Part shown: piece after piece, positions 1 to 6,361 of the stretch | Layout of the letters: every line of letters starts with the position of its first letter | Numbering within the stretch: the stretch's first letter is position 1 | NCBI GenBank assembly: GCA_946629475.1 | Contig: CAMOXX010000106.1 | Coordinates: 1 to 9,185, forward strand | Length of the DNA stretch: 9,185 nt | Origin: an uncultured Blautia sp. | Lineage (GTDB): Bacteria > Bacillota > Clostridia > Lachnospirales > Lachnospiraceae | Direction: 5' to 3' | Notes under the pieces: generated by a model | Told to the model about the DNA's origin: nothing | The model's input: only the letters and a program-made list of their open reading frames with translations | Database searches by the model: none | Program-made: the position numbers and the translations under genes

Positions 1-27
1 TAAACTTGAAAATCGGACGTGAAATTT

Positions 28-112
28 CGGCATCTTTTTTGTTTGCAGGGGTGGGGCCAAAACCTAACTGCTCTAAAAAACGTAGATGGGGTGGGCAAAC
101 AAAAAAGTGCCG
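28..112. repeat. Imperfect inverted repeat element in the left intergenic region
   Basis: The left arm at 28-46 reads CGGCATCTTTTTTGTTTGC. The right arm at 95-112 reads GCAAACAAAAAAGTGCCG, its reverse complement apart from one extra T at position 33. The 48 bp between the arms carry a GGGGTGGGG run near 48-56, echoed by GGGGTGGG at about 87-94. No ORF of convincing length lies inside. The right arm also supplies the T-tract of a leftward terminator. It resembles a small multi-copy intergenic element, but copy number cannot be judged from one window. Confidence 0.5.
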
Positions 113-128
113 ACCCCAAAGGGTCGGC
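101..128 (-). terminator. Leftward Rho-independent terminator
   Basis: A perfect 8 bp stem pairs GCCGACCC (109-116) with GGGTCGGC (121-128) around a 4 nt loop. Read on the minus strand it is followed by AC and then six T residues (106-101). The T-run is on the left, so it would stop leftward transcripts only. The nearest leftward gene in the window is the LysR regulator, whose stop lies about 750 bp away. The terminator may therefore end a long LysR transcript or belong to the surrounding repeat element. Confidence 0.6.
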
Positions 129-171
129 TGAACTGTTACGGGATTTGAGAAATGGAACAAAAGAAAAAGCC

Positions 172-204
172 CTTGGAATCTAGGCTAAAGATTCCGAGAG
201 CCTA
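172..204. promoter_or_regulatory. Overlapping dyads upstream of the XRE gene
   Basis: CTTGGAATCT (172-181) pairs with AGATTCCGAG (189-198) as a 10 bp stem with one T-G wobble and a 7 nt loop. The segment TAGGCT (181-186), mostly in that loop, can instead pair with AGCCTA (199-204). The two pairings share bases and so exclude each other. The site ends 20 bp before the XRE start codon. It could be an autoregulatory operator or a leader structure; it is followed only by a weak T4 run (205-208), so it is not a strong terminator. Confidence 0.35.
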
Positions 205-224
205 TTTTCCGGACGGGGGGCGGG

Positions 225-872
225 ATGACGCTGGAAGCGCTTGCCGCCAAAGTATATAAAAGCAAAGCGACGATTTCCAAGTATGAGAAGGGTGAGATCA
301 AGCTGGATCTTGAGACCCTCTATGACATTGCGGACGCTCTGCATGTGCATGTGGACCAGCTGCTTGTCAGCCGTTCTGCGGAAGAGGAGACTGAAGGTCA
401 CGAGGTAGACCCTGCTTTTTTCCGGGGACTGAACCGGTTTTACGCTTATTTCTATGACGGACGGGACCAGAAGATCAATCGCAGTGTCTGCGACATTCTG
501 TCCCAGACGGATGTAAATCAATACAAGCTGATCCTGTACATGAACTGCAAGGATCTGGAAAAATATCAGCATTGCGAAAATGTCTATACCGGCTATATCC
601 AGCATTTCGATGCGCTTTCCATTATCGAAGTGGTGCATCAGACGAACCCCATGGAGCACGGCAGCGTTCAGATCCTGGCAACATTCATGGATTCCCCGGT
701 CAAATGGGGATTGTGGAACGGAATCTCCTCAAGGCCTCTGATGCCGGTGGCATTGAAAATGCTGTTTTCCAAAAAGCCGCTGAAGGAAGATGCAGCTCTT
801 GCAAAACAGCTGAAGATCTCCAAAGAAGACATCCGGACCATGAAAATGTACAATTTCTTTGCTGTGACATGA
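225..872 (+). CDS. XRE-family helix-turn-helix regulator, N-terminus apparently incomplete
   Basis: This 215-residue protein begins inside a Cro/C1-type DNA-binding domain. Residues 2-48 hold the recognition part of the fold (SKATISKYEKG at about 13-23, then a helix ending DQLL), followed by an unrecognised 165-residue C-terminal region that may sense a ligand or mediate oligomerisation. XRE domains normally start with an extra helix of 10-15 residues before the MTLEALA segment; here ATG 225 is the only start codon available, because an in-frame stop lies at 186-188. A second frame opening at ATG 152 runs into the same place and encodes MEQKKKPLESRLKIPRAYFP. Removing one G from the G6 tract (215-220) would fuse the two frames. 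The gene may thus be frameshifted, truncated or misread. Before ATG 225 there is only a G-rich stretch instead of a clear Shine-Dalgarno. It converges on the LysR gene with a 3 nt gap. Its target is unknown. Confidence 0.72.
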   Translation: MTLEALAAKVYKSKATISKYEKGEIKLDLETLYDIADALHVHVDQLLVSRSAEEETEGHEVDPAFFRGLNRFYAYFYDGRDQKINRSVCDILSQTDVNQYKLILYMNCKDLEKYQHCENVYTGYIQHFDALSIIEVVHQTNPMEHGSVQILATFMDSPVKWGLWNGISSRPLMPVALKMLFSKKPLKEDAALAKQLKISKEDIRTMKMYNFFAVT

Positions 873-875
873 GAT

Positions 876-1766
876 TTATTGCAGAAGATGGCAGGCAAAT
901 TCGAAAAAAAACTTGTCCATTTCTGAGAAGTTGGGTTTCGGCTTGGTAATCAGGATATTGTACCGGTACGGCATGGGATCCAGATGATAGAAGCGTATTT
1001 CTTTCGGCCGGAGCAAGATGCCGGATTCCGGCATCAGCGAGATGCCGAGGCCTGCCGCTATCATGTCGCAGGTCATGGGAAGACCGTTAATTTCGGTGAT
1101 GTGGGGGTGAAAGTCCAATTGCCGGAAAACATCCTCCACAACGATGCGGTTGGCTGACTCGGGCCTTGAAGTCAGAAAATTGTCATTCTGAAAATGTTTT
1201 GAAAGTTCGGACAGTGGAATGATGTCCGAGTCTTTTTTAGGTTTGAACGAATGGTTTTTCGGTACAGCGAGGAACATTTCTTCTCTTTTCAGGAGATACA
1301 TGTTCGCTTTCAGCTTCACAAAGGGGCTTGTAGAAGCGAAGGCAAAATCCACCCCGCCGTGTCTCAGTTCTTCCGCGAGGTAAAAAAGCTCGACCTGGGA
1401 CAGCTTGAAATTTACCTGCGGATACTTCTTCCGGAACTTCGGGATCGCGTCCGCGAACAACCTGGTTCCCCAGAGGGAGGTGGCGGCCACGGAGATCGTG
1501 GTCTTCGCCTTCAGGCCTGCGATCTCTTCATAAAGCTCATTCCGGATCTGGACGACCTTTTCCGCGGCTTCCACATATTTCTCTCCCGCTTCCGTCAGTT
1601 CAATTCCATTTTTCTGGCGCAAAAACAGCGGTATGCCAATCTCCTTTTCCAGAGAAGATACCACATAACTCAGGGAAGATTGTGACATATAAAGCTTCGC
1701 TGCCGCCTTGGAAATATTCTTTTCCTGCGAGATCATGAGAATATAATTCAGATGTTTGACGTCCAT
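876..1766 (-). CDS. LysR-family transcriptional regulator
   Basis: This 296-residue protein has the usual LysR length. Residues 1-60 form the winged helix-turn-helix (AAAKLYMSQSSLSYVVSSLE at about 21-40, then FLRQKNGIELTEAGEKYV), followed by a linker helix and a type 2 periplasmic-binding-like effector domain from about residue 90 to the end, including the late GLGISLMPESG segment. The ORF is open for 67 further codons upstream, but the start at 1766 is preferred: AGGAGG (1772-1777 on the minus strand) sits 5 nt before it and MDVKHLNYILMIS is the normal family N-terminus. It is divergent from the tctC-led operon, the classical arrangement for a LysR activator that also controls its own gene. 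The likely inducer is the transported carboxylate or a product of it, by inference. No terminator follows it before the XRE gene. Confidence 0.93.
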   Translation of the reverse strand: MDVKHLNYILMISQEKNISKAAAKLYMSQSSLSYVVSSLEKEIGIPLFLRQKNGIELTEAGEKYVEAAEKVVQIRNELYEEIAGLKAKTTISVAATSLWGTRLFADAIPKFRKKYPQVNFKLSQVELFYLAEELRHGGVDFAFASTSPFVKLKANMYLLKREEMFLAVPKNHSFKPKKDSDIIPLSELSKHFQNDNFLTSRPESANRIVVEDVFRQLDFHPHITEINGLPMTCDMIAAGLGISLMPESGILLRPKEIRFYHLDPMPYRYNILITKPKPNFSEMDKFFFEFACHLLQ

Positions 1767-1843
1767 TCCGCCCTCCTGTTTTCGGAATACAGTGCTGCTA
1801 TTCTGCTGAAAGATTTCAATGATCTCAGCTTGTCTCTGCCGAG

Positions 1844-1860
1844 ATATCGAATTCTTCGAT
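1844..1860. promoter_or_regulatory. Candidate LysR operator, site 1 (ATC-N9-GAT)
   Basis: ATATCGAA (1844-1851) is followed by six bases and GAT (1858-1860). The core ATCGAA-TTC-TTCGAT (1846-1860) is a perfect dyad and matches the ATC-N9-GAT form of LysR-type boxes. It lies about 80 bp upstream of the lysR start codon, a reasonable position for autoregulation. Its first 8 bases and spacing recur at site 2 next to tctC. Confidence 0.5.
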
Positions 1861-1997
1861 GCCTTGACCGGTTTTCGGTATTTGTAGAGGTGTTTTTCCT
1901 GTGTTATAAAAAAAGAAGATAAAGAAATAACGGCGCCATTTCTGAATCTGAAATGATTGTACCACAAAAATTCAATACTGTACCGGCTTGCCGGTGA

Positions 1998-2018
1998 AAT
2001 ATCGAAATAATAGATATT
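1998..2018. promoter_or_regulatory. Candidate LysR operator, site 2 (ATC-N9-GAT)
   Basis: AATATC (1998-2003) and GATATT (2013-2018) form a perfect 6 bp dyad with a 9 nt spacer, giving ATC-N9-GAT and T-N11-A. It shares ATATCGAA-N6-GAT with site 1, 155 bp to the left. It ends 14 bp before the tctC start codon, just ahead of the Shine-Dalgarno, so protein bound here could touch RNA polymerase at the tctC promoter or block it. Confidence 0.5.
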
Positions 2019-2032
2019 ATAAGGAGAGTACT

Positions 2033-3115
2033 ATGAAAAAGAACCTGTTTGGCGCAATTCTCTGTGCTGCCGCTCTGACCACTGTTCTCACAGCCTGTGG
2101 AGGTTCTTCTGCCCCCACGACAACCGCCGCACCTGCTGCAGCTCCGGAAACCACTGCTGCTGCCGCTGTTGAGACCAAAGCCGAGGAAGCCAAGGAGACC
2201 GAAGCTGCCGAGAGCGGCGATTATAAATTCACCGAGGACATCACTATCATCTGCCCCGTGAAGGCAGGCGGCGACACGGACCGCAACACCAGAGAGCTGG
2301 CGGCGGCCATGGCGAAGATCACCGGTGTGAATGTTGTCGTCAAGAATGTTGACGGTGGCGCAACTGTCATGGGCATGCAGGAATGCATCGATGCGAAGCC
2401 GGACGGAAACACCCTGATCATCAACGGCACGGACCTCTTTGTCCCTTACATGCAGGGCACTTCCAACATTACGATCGACAGCTTCAAGACCATCGGTGTT
2501 CCGATCATCGACAACACCACCGTTCTGGCGGTCAACAAGAACTCCGGCTGGAATACCCTGCAGGATCTTCTGGACGCTTCCAAGAAAGAGCCGGATACGA
2601 TTGAGTACGGCGGCAAGATCGGCGCTGCAAACCAGATCTGCGGCATCGCGATGAACGCTGAATGGGATGCAGGTCTCCGCTTTGTTGATGTGGGCAACAA
2701 CGCTGCAAAGATGACCGCCCTGCTTGGCGAACAGACTGATGTCATCAACATCTCTTATTCCCTTGCTAACGATTACTTTGAGACCGGTGAGTTTATCCCG
2801 CTGGTTCTCCTTGGCTCCGAGCCGAACGATCTGCTTCCCGTTAAGACTCCCATCGCTTCCGAGCTTGGCCTCAAAAATGTGGACTTCAGCAAGTTCTTCT
2901 GGGTGGCGACCGGACCGGAAGTTCCGGATGAGAAGGTTGCAGCTCTCACAGATGTCCTGAAGAAAGTCACCGAGGATCCGGATTTCATTAAAAACATTGA
3001 AAGCAACTACCTGACTGTCCGTTTTATGGGCGGCAAGGACGCACAGGATTTCTGCAACAAAATGTATGAGGAGACTCTGCTTCCCTATAAGGATGCATTC
3101 CTCGCAGCACAGTAA
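2033..3115 (+). CDS. tctC: Tripartite tricarboxylate transporter substrate-binding lipoprotein (TctC)
   Basis: This 360-residue extracytoplasmic binding protein captures a carboxylate and delivers it to the TctA/TctB membrane complex. Residues 1-21 are a lipoprotein signal peptide ending LTAC, with Cys22 as the predicted lipidation site. Residues 23-61 are a low-complexity Ala/Thr/Glu linker typical of Gram-positive lipoproteins. The mature Bug/TctC domain follows, with the family signature around PVKAGGDTD (75-83), the AKPDG turn (121-125) and a C-terminal helical end. The start at 2033 is chosen over an upstream in-frame ATG at 1988 because it follows AAGGAG and begins the signal peptide directly. 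It is first in the operon. A 13 bp hairpin after the gene may raise its transcript level relative to tctB and tctA. Known ligands of the family include citrate, aromatic and other dicarboxylates; the ligand here is not predictable. Confidence 0.95.
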   Translation: MKKNLFGAILCAAALTTVLTACGGSSAPTTTAAPAAAPETTAAAAVETKAEEAKETEAAESGDYKFTEDITIICPVKAGGDTDRNTRELAAAMAKITGVNVVVKNVDGGATVMGMQECIDAKPDGNTLIINGTDLFVPYMQGTSNITIDSFKTIGVPIIDNTTVLAVNKNSGWNTLQDLLDASKKEPDTIEYGGKIGAANQICGIAMNAEWDAGLRFVDVGNNAAKMTALLGEQTDVINISYSLANDYFETGEFIPLVLLGSEPNDLLPVKTPIASELGLKNVDFSKFFWVATGPEVPDEKVAALTDVLKKVTEDPDFIKNIESNYLTVRFMGGKDAQDFCNKMYEETLLPYKDAFLAAQ

Positions 3116-3130
3116 ACCGATACCTGGTAT

Positions 3131-3172
3131 GAAAACGGCGGGAACAGGGGCTATACCGTCCCGCCGGTTTTC
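3131..3172 (+). terminator. Intraoperonic hairpin between tctC and tctB, possible leaky terminator or RNA stabiliser
   Basis: GAAAACGGCGGGA (3131-3143) pairs with TCCCGCCG (3159-3166) and, across one bulged G, TTTTC (3168-3172). This gives a 13 bp stem with an 8 bp GC-rich core and a loop of about 15 nt. After it comes GGTCTTTC, not a clean U-run, so full termination is unlikely. Such hairpins after binding-protein genes commonly protect upstream mRNA or partly stop transcription, giving more binding protein than permease. Confidence 0.6.
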
Positions 3173-3203
3173 GGTCTTTCTAAATAAGCATGAGGTTTTC
3201 AAA

Positions 3204-3707
3204 ATGAATAAAAAGAATGACATTCTGTCGGCAGCCGCTGTCATCCTCTTCGCTGCTGCGTTCTACACCGGATCCTTCCAGATCCAGCAGACTACCTCTG
3301 ATGTGCTGGGAAGCCGGTTCTTTCCGCAGGCTGCAGCTATCCTTCTGGCATTTCTGGGAATTGTACAGATCGTTACTGCTTTGACAGCTTCCGGCAAGGG
3401 ATCCGCGGAGAATAATAACACGGACGATATCGGCGCAAAGAAGCAGGAGGGTATCAGCGTTCCTTTCATCCTTACCATCGCTGCGCTCTTCGCCTATTAT
3501 GTACTGATCCGGCTCGTCGGTTTTGCTGTCACCTCCATCGCCTATCTTCTCTTTGAGAGCTGGGTGCTGATGCCGGAGGAAGGCAGAAACAGTAAAAAGA
3601 TGAAGATCATCGTGATTCTCACCTCTTTCCTGGTTCCGCTTTTCCTGAACTATATTTTCTATCAGGTCTTTAAGATTCGGCTGCCGCAAGGCATGCTGTT
3701 CGGCTGA
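3204..3707 (+). CDS. tctB: Tripartite tricarboxylate transporter small membrane subunit (TctB)
   Basis: This 167-residue protein has the length and topology of TctB. Hydrophobic segments lie at about residues 7-24, 41-62, 86-120 (probably two helices) and 133-155. A hydrophilic loop rich in Gly, Asn and Lys (63-84) separates the second and third. The SRFFPQ stretch (38-42) after the first segment and the end VFKIRLPQG (156-163) are typical of the family. The ORF is open upstream to 3066, but the start at 3204 fits the family N-terminus and is preceded by a modest GAGG at 3192-3195. TctB is the small integral partner of TctA; its exact role in translocation is not settled. It lies 88 bp after tctC and 17 bp before tctA. 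Confidence 0.93.
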   Translation: MNKKNDILSAAAVILFAAAFYTGSFQIQQTTSDVLGSRFFPQAAAILLAFLGIVQIVTALTASGKGSAENNNTDDIGAKKQEGISVPFILTIAALFAYYVLIRLVGFAVTSIAYLLFESWVLMPEEGRNSKKMKIIVILTSFLVPLFLNYIFYQVFKIRLPQGMLFG

Positions 3708-3724
3708 GAAAGGAGACCTTATCC

Positions 3725-5218
3725 ATGCAGCTTTTACAAGGGTTCATAACCATTGCAAATATTGAAACTCTGCTTCTAATGATTGTCGGCACCTTCGGCG
3801 GTCTGGTCGTGGGTGCTCTTCCTGGTCTTTCGGCATTTACCGCGTTGGCCATTATGCTCCCCTTCACCTTCGGTATGGACTCCATCAACGGTCTCTGCTT
3901 CCTGGTGGCGGTCTATGTCGGCGGCTGCTCAGGCGGTCTGATCTCCGCCGTTCTTCTCGGTATTCCCGGGACACCGGCTTCCATCGCTACCTGCTTCGAC
4001 GGTTATCCCATGGCGCAGCAGGGGAAGGCAAAGACGGCGCTCAGCGCTGCCATAATTTCTTCTTTTGTCGGCGGCATTTTCGGCGCTATCGTCCTTTCCT
4101 TTCTGGGGCCTTACATCGCAAAGGTTGCGCTGAAACTGAGCCCCTATGATTACTTCGGTCTGATTCTTTTCGCCCTGACTACAGTTTCCTCTCTGGCAGG
4201 CGACAGCATGGTCCGCGGCCTGATCGCTTGCCTGCTCGGTATCTGCCTGTCCTGCGTTGGAACAGACGGCCTGAGTTCTGTGTACCGCTACACCTTCGGT
4301 ATTACGAAGCTCGCCAACGGATTCTCCATGATCCCCGTGCTGATCGGTCTCTTCGCCGTTTCCCAGATCATGGCGAACGCGAAGGACAAGGCTTCCATGA
4401 AATCTCTTGATTTCTCCGGAACGAACCAGAATTCGGGCGAGGTGTTCACGTTTATCGACTATCTGAAGCATCTGAGGATCATCATCCCCGTGTCACTCAT
4501 GGGTCTTGTGATCGGTATTCTTCCCGGTCTCGGCGGAAACATCTCAAATCTGATGGCCTATTCCTACGCAAAAAATACCTCTTCCCACCCTGAGGATTAT
4601 GGAAAGGGATGTGTGGAAGGTGTCATTGCCTCTGAAACCGCAAACAACGCCACCGTCGGCGGCGCAATGATCATCCTGCTGACCCTTGGTATCCCCGGCG
4701 ACAACGCGACTTCTGTCATTCTCGCGGGCTTCCAGATGAACGATATTGCTCCCGGTCCGCTGCTGTTCAAGACCCAGGGAGAGCTGGTCTACGCGATCCT
4801 GGCGGCCTTCGTGCTTGCGAACGTGCTGTTTTTCCTGATGGAGTACTTTGGACTGCCGATCTTCACGAAGATGCTGTCTATTCCTTCCATGCTGCTGCTT
4901 CCCATCGTTATCGTGTGCTGTTTCCTTGGCTCCTACTGCGCGAACAACAATATCCTTGACATCCTGATCATGGTGCTGTTCGGCGTTCTTGGATACATAC
5001 TGAAAAAATACGGGTTCCCGCTGGCTCCCATGGTGGTCGGCTTCATCCTCTCCCCCATGCTGGAGCTGTATCTCAGAAGATCACTCATGAAGACCAGAGG
5101 CGAGTGGCTCCCCATTCTGAGTTCTCCTGTTGCTGCTGTATGCATCGTCCTGACGGTGGTTACTATTCTTCTGACCATCCGCAGCAGCTTTAAGAAAAAA
5201 GCAGTGAAAGCTGCATAA
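3725..5218 (+). CDS. tctA: Tripartite tricarboxylate transporter large membrane subunit (TctA)
   Basis: This 497-residue polytopic membrane protein is the ion-coupled translocation subunit and is full length for the family. Its two-fold internal repeat is visible. The first half has GALPGLS (30-36) and GIPGTPASIATCFDGYPMA (79-97). The second half has GILPGLGG (264-271), ASETANNATVGGA (302-314) and LGIPGDNATSVILAGF (321-336). These paired LPGL and GIPG elements form the substrate and ion sites in the family. About ten or more hydrophobic segments are apparent, and the protein ends in a short Lys-rich cytoplasmic tail. The start at 3725 follows AAGGAG (3711-3716). It works with tctB and tctC, normally driven by a Na+ or H+ gradient. 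After it come 72 bp before the first enzyme gene, with no terminator, so the enzymes are probably cotranscribed. Confidence 0.96.
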   Translation: MQLLQGFITIANIETLLLMIVGTFGGLVVGALPGLSAFTALAIMLPFTFGMDSINGLCFLVAVYVGGCSGGLISAVLLGIPGTPASIATCFDGYPMAQQGKAKTALSAAIISSFVGGIFGAIVLSFLGPYIAKVALKLSPYDYFGLILFALTTVSSLAGDSMVRGLIACLLGICLSCVGTDGLSSVYRYTFGITKLANGFSMIPVLIGLFAVSQIMANAKDKASMKSLDFSGTNQNSGEVFTFIDYLKHLRIIIPVSLMGLVIGILPGLGGNISNLMAYSYAKNTSSHPEDYGKGCVEGVIASETANNATVGGAMIILLTLGIPGDNATSVILAGFQMNDIAPGPLLFKTQGELVYAILAAFVLANVLFFLMEYFGLPIFTKMLSIPSMLLLPIVIVCCFLGSYCANNNILDILIMVLFGVLGYILKKYGFPLAPMVVGFILSPMLELYLRRSLMKTRGEWLPILSSPVAAVCIVLTVVTILLTIRSSFKKKAVKAA

Positions 5219-5290
5219 CATCCTGGTCTGGAGGCAATTTCGGTTACAGCATTTATGTAGGTGATGAGTACAGGAAGCAGGAGGCAAAAT

Positions 5291-6310
5291 ATGGGTCTTA
5301 GGATTCCTTATAAAGAAATGAAGAGGATCATCGAAAAGGCGCTGCTGGCGGCAGGCGTTCCGGCAGAGAAGGCAGCGGTATGCGCGGAGATCCATACGGA
5401 TTCCAGCGCAGACGGCATAGAGAGCCATGGCCTGAACCGTGTTCCCAGGTTTATCGATTACGTAAAAAAGGGATTGGTGAACGTGAATACGGAGCCGGAA
5501 ATTGTGAGCGCCAGGGGGGCGGTCGAGCGGATTGACGGTCATCGGGGCATTGGCATTACAAATGCGCTTTTCGCGGCGGATCGGGCTGTAGAGCTGGCGG
5601 GAATTCACGGGATCGGCTGCGCGGCGCTCCGGAACACGACCCACTGGATGCGGGGCGGTACTTATGCCTGCAGGATTGCGGAAAAGGGTTTTATGGGAAT
5701 CAGCTGGATCTGTACAGAAAACGTCATGCCGCTCTGGGGAAGTGATGTGCAGAGCGTGGGAAATAATCCTTTCTGCATCAGCATCCCGCGGGCCGGCAGT
5801 CCCGTGGTACTTGATATGGCTATGAGCCAGTACGCCTACGGGAAGCTTGGCGTATACGAGCTGGCGGGAAAGATGACGGAATATCCCTGCGGCTTTGACG
5901 AGGCTGGCAATGCCACCTGCGACCCGGCCGCTGTGGCAAGGACAAGACGGATCATGCCCGCCGGCTATTGGAAGGGTACCGGCCTTGCACTGGCCCTGGA
6001 CCTGGCTGGTACGATGATCAGCAGCGGAAGATGCAGCCACGAGATTTCTGTTGAAAAGGACGGGAGCTGCGGCGGCTGTACACAGATTTTCATCGCCTAT
6101 GATCCGGATCTTTTCGGGGATTACAAAGAGATCCTGGAAAAAATAGAGTTGCGCCTGGCGGCTGTCAATTCGGCTCATCCCACAGATGCATCCCGGCCGG
6201 TACAGTGGCCGGGCGAAGGTATGGCGCACCGGAGGGAGAAAAATCTGGCGGCAGGTGTTCCTGCGGATGAATCCGTATGGGCAGAGGTTTGTCGTCTGGC
6301 AGCAGTTTAA
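5291..6310 (+). CDS. Malate/L-lactate dehydrogenase family 2 (YiaK-like) oxidoreductase
   Basis: This 339-residue protein belongs to the NAD(P)-dependent LDH2/MDH2 fold, which is unrelated to the Rossmann-type dehydrogenases. It is close in layout to YiaK (2,3-diketo-L-gulonate reductase, about 332 residues). The catalytic His is His46 in DGIESHGLNRVPRF (41-54). Other family segments are LRNTTHWMRGGTYA (113-126), VGNNPFCISIP (156-166), LDMAMS (174-179) and GYWKGTGLALALDL (225-238), which form the cofactor and substrate sites. A longer ORF starts at 5261, but 5291 is chosen because AGGAGG (5279-5284) lies 6 nt before it. The enzyme should interconvert a 2-oxo-acid and a 2-hydroxy-acid, or reduce a diketo-acid, in the cytoplasm. 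Its place behind the transporter suggests action on the imported compound. The exact substrate and direction are not determined. Confidence 0.9.
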   Translation: MGLRIPYKEMKRIIEKALLAAGVPAEKAAVCAEIHTDSSADGIESHGLNRVPRFIDYVKKGLVNVNTEPEIVSARGAVERIDGHRGIGITNALFAADRAVELAGIHGIGCAALRNTTHWMRGGTYACRIAEKGFMGISWICTENVMPLWGSDVQSVGNNPFCISIPRAGSPVVLDMAMSQYAYGKLGVYELAGKMTEYPCGFDEAGNATCDPAAVARTRRIMPAGYWKGTGLALALDLAGTMISSGRCSHEISVEKDGSCGGCTQIFIAYDPDLFGDYKEILEKIELRLAAVNSAHPTDASRPVQWPGEGMAHRREKNLAAGVPADESVWAEVCRLAAV

Positions 6311-6361
6311 ACACGTTTATAGAAAGATGTCTGATACTTATTACCGGAAAGGAAACGTACC

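Larger units (their letters stand above)
1767..2032. promoter_or_regulatory. Divergent control region between lysR and tctC
   Basis: This 266 bp AT-rich region has no credible gene and must hold both promoters. A TATAAC -10-like hexamer faces lysR at 1908-1903 (minus strand), without a good -35 box. For tctC, AATAAT (2006-2011) resembles a -10 box but also lacks a good -35 at the right distance, which would fit an activator-dependent promoter. The region contains two candidate LysR boxes (1844-1860, 1998-2018) and two further dyads, CATTTC-N7-GAAATG (1937-1955) and ACCGG-N4-CCGGT (1982-1995). The tctC Shine-Dalgarno AAGGAG lies at 2021-2026. Confidence 0.7.

Noticed and set aside
1017..1035. 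Perfect hairpin GATGCCGG-ATT-CCGGCATC within lysR
   Set aside because: It lies in the coding sequence for the conserved effector-domain segment and no T-run follows on either strand, so it is not a terminator. I kept it as a coding coincidence, not a site.
1988..2032. Upstream in-frame start giving a tctC protein 15 residues longer
   Set aside because: It would place charged residues before the signal peptide, lacks a Shine-Dalgarno and overlaps the LysR box; the start at 2033 has AAGGAG and a standard lipoprotein leader.
1904..3244. Long leftward open frame of 446 codons opposite tctC
   Set aside because: It runs antisense to a clear lipoprotein gene with signal peptide and family motifs. 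Its translation has no recognisable domain, and the opening is explained by codon bias on the other strand.
5081..6229. Long leftward open frame of 382 codons opposite the tctA end and LDH2 gene
   Set aside because: The protein is rich in Cys, His and Arg, has no family signature, and lies opposite two convincing genes.
6313..6358. ACGTTT ... AAACGT inverted repeat spanning the LDH2 to HpcH gap
   Set aside because: Only 6 AT-rich base pairs around a 34 nt loop; it would be unstable and is within chance expectation.
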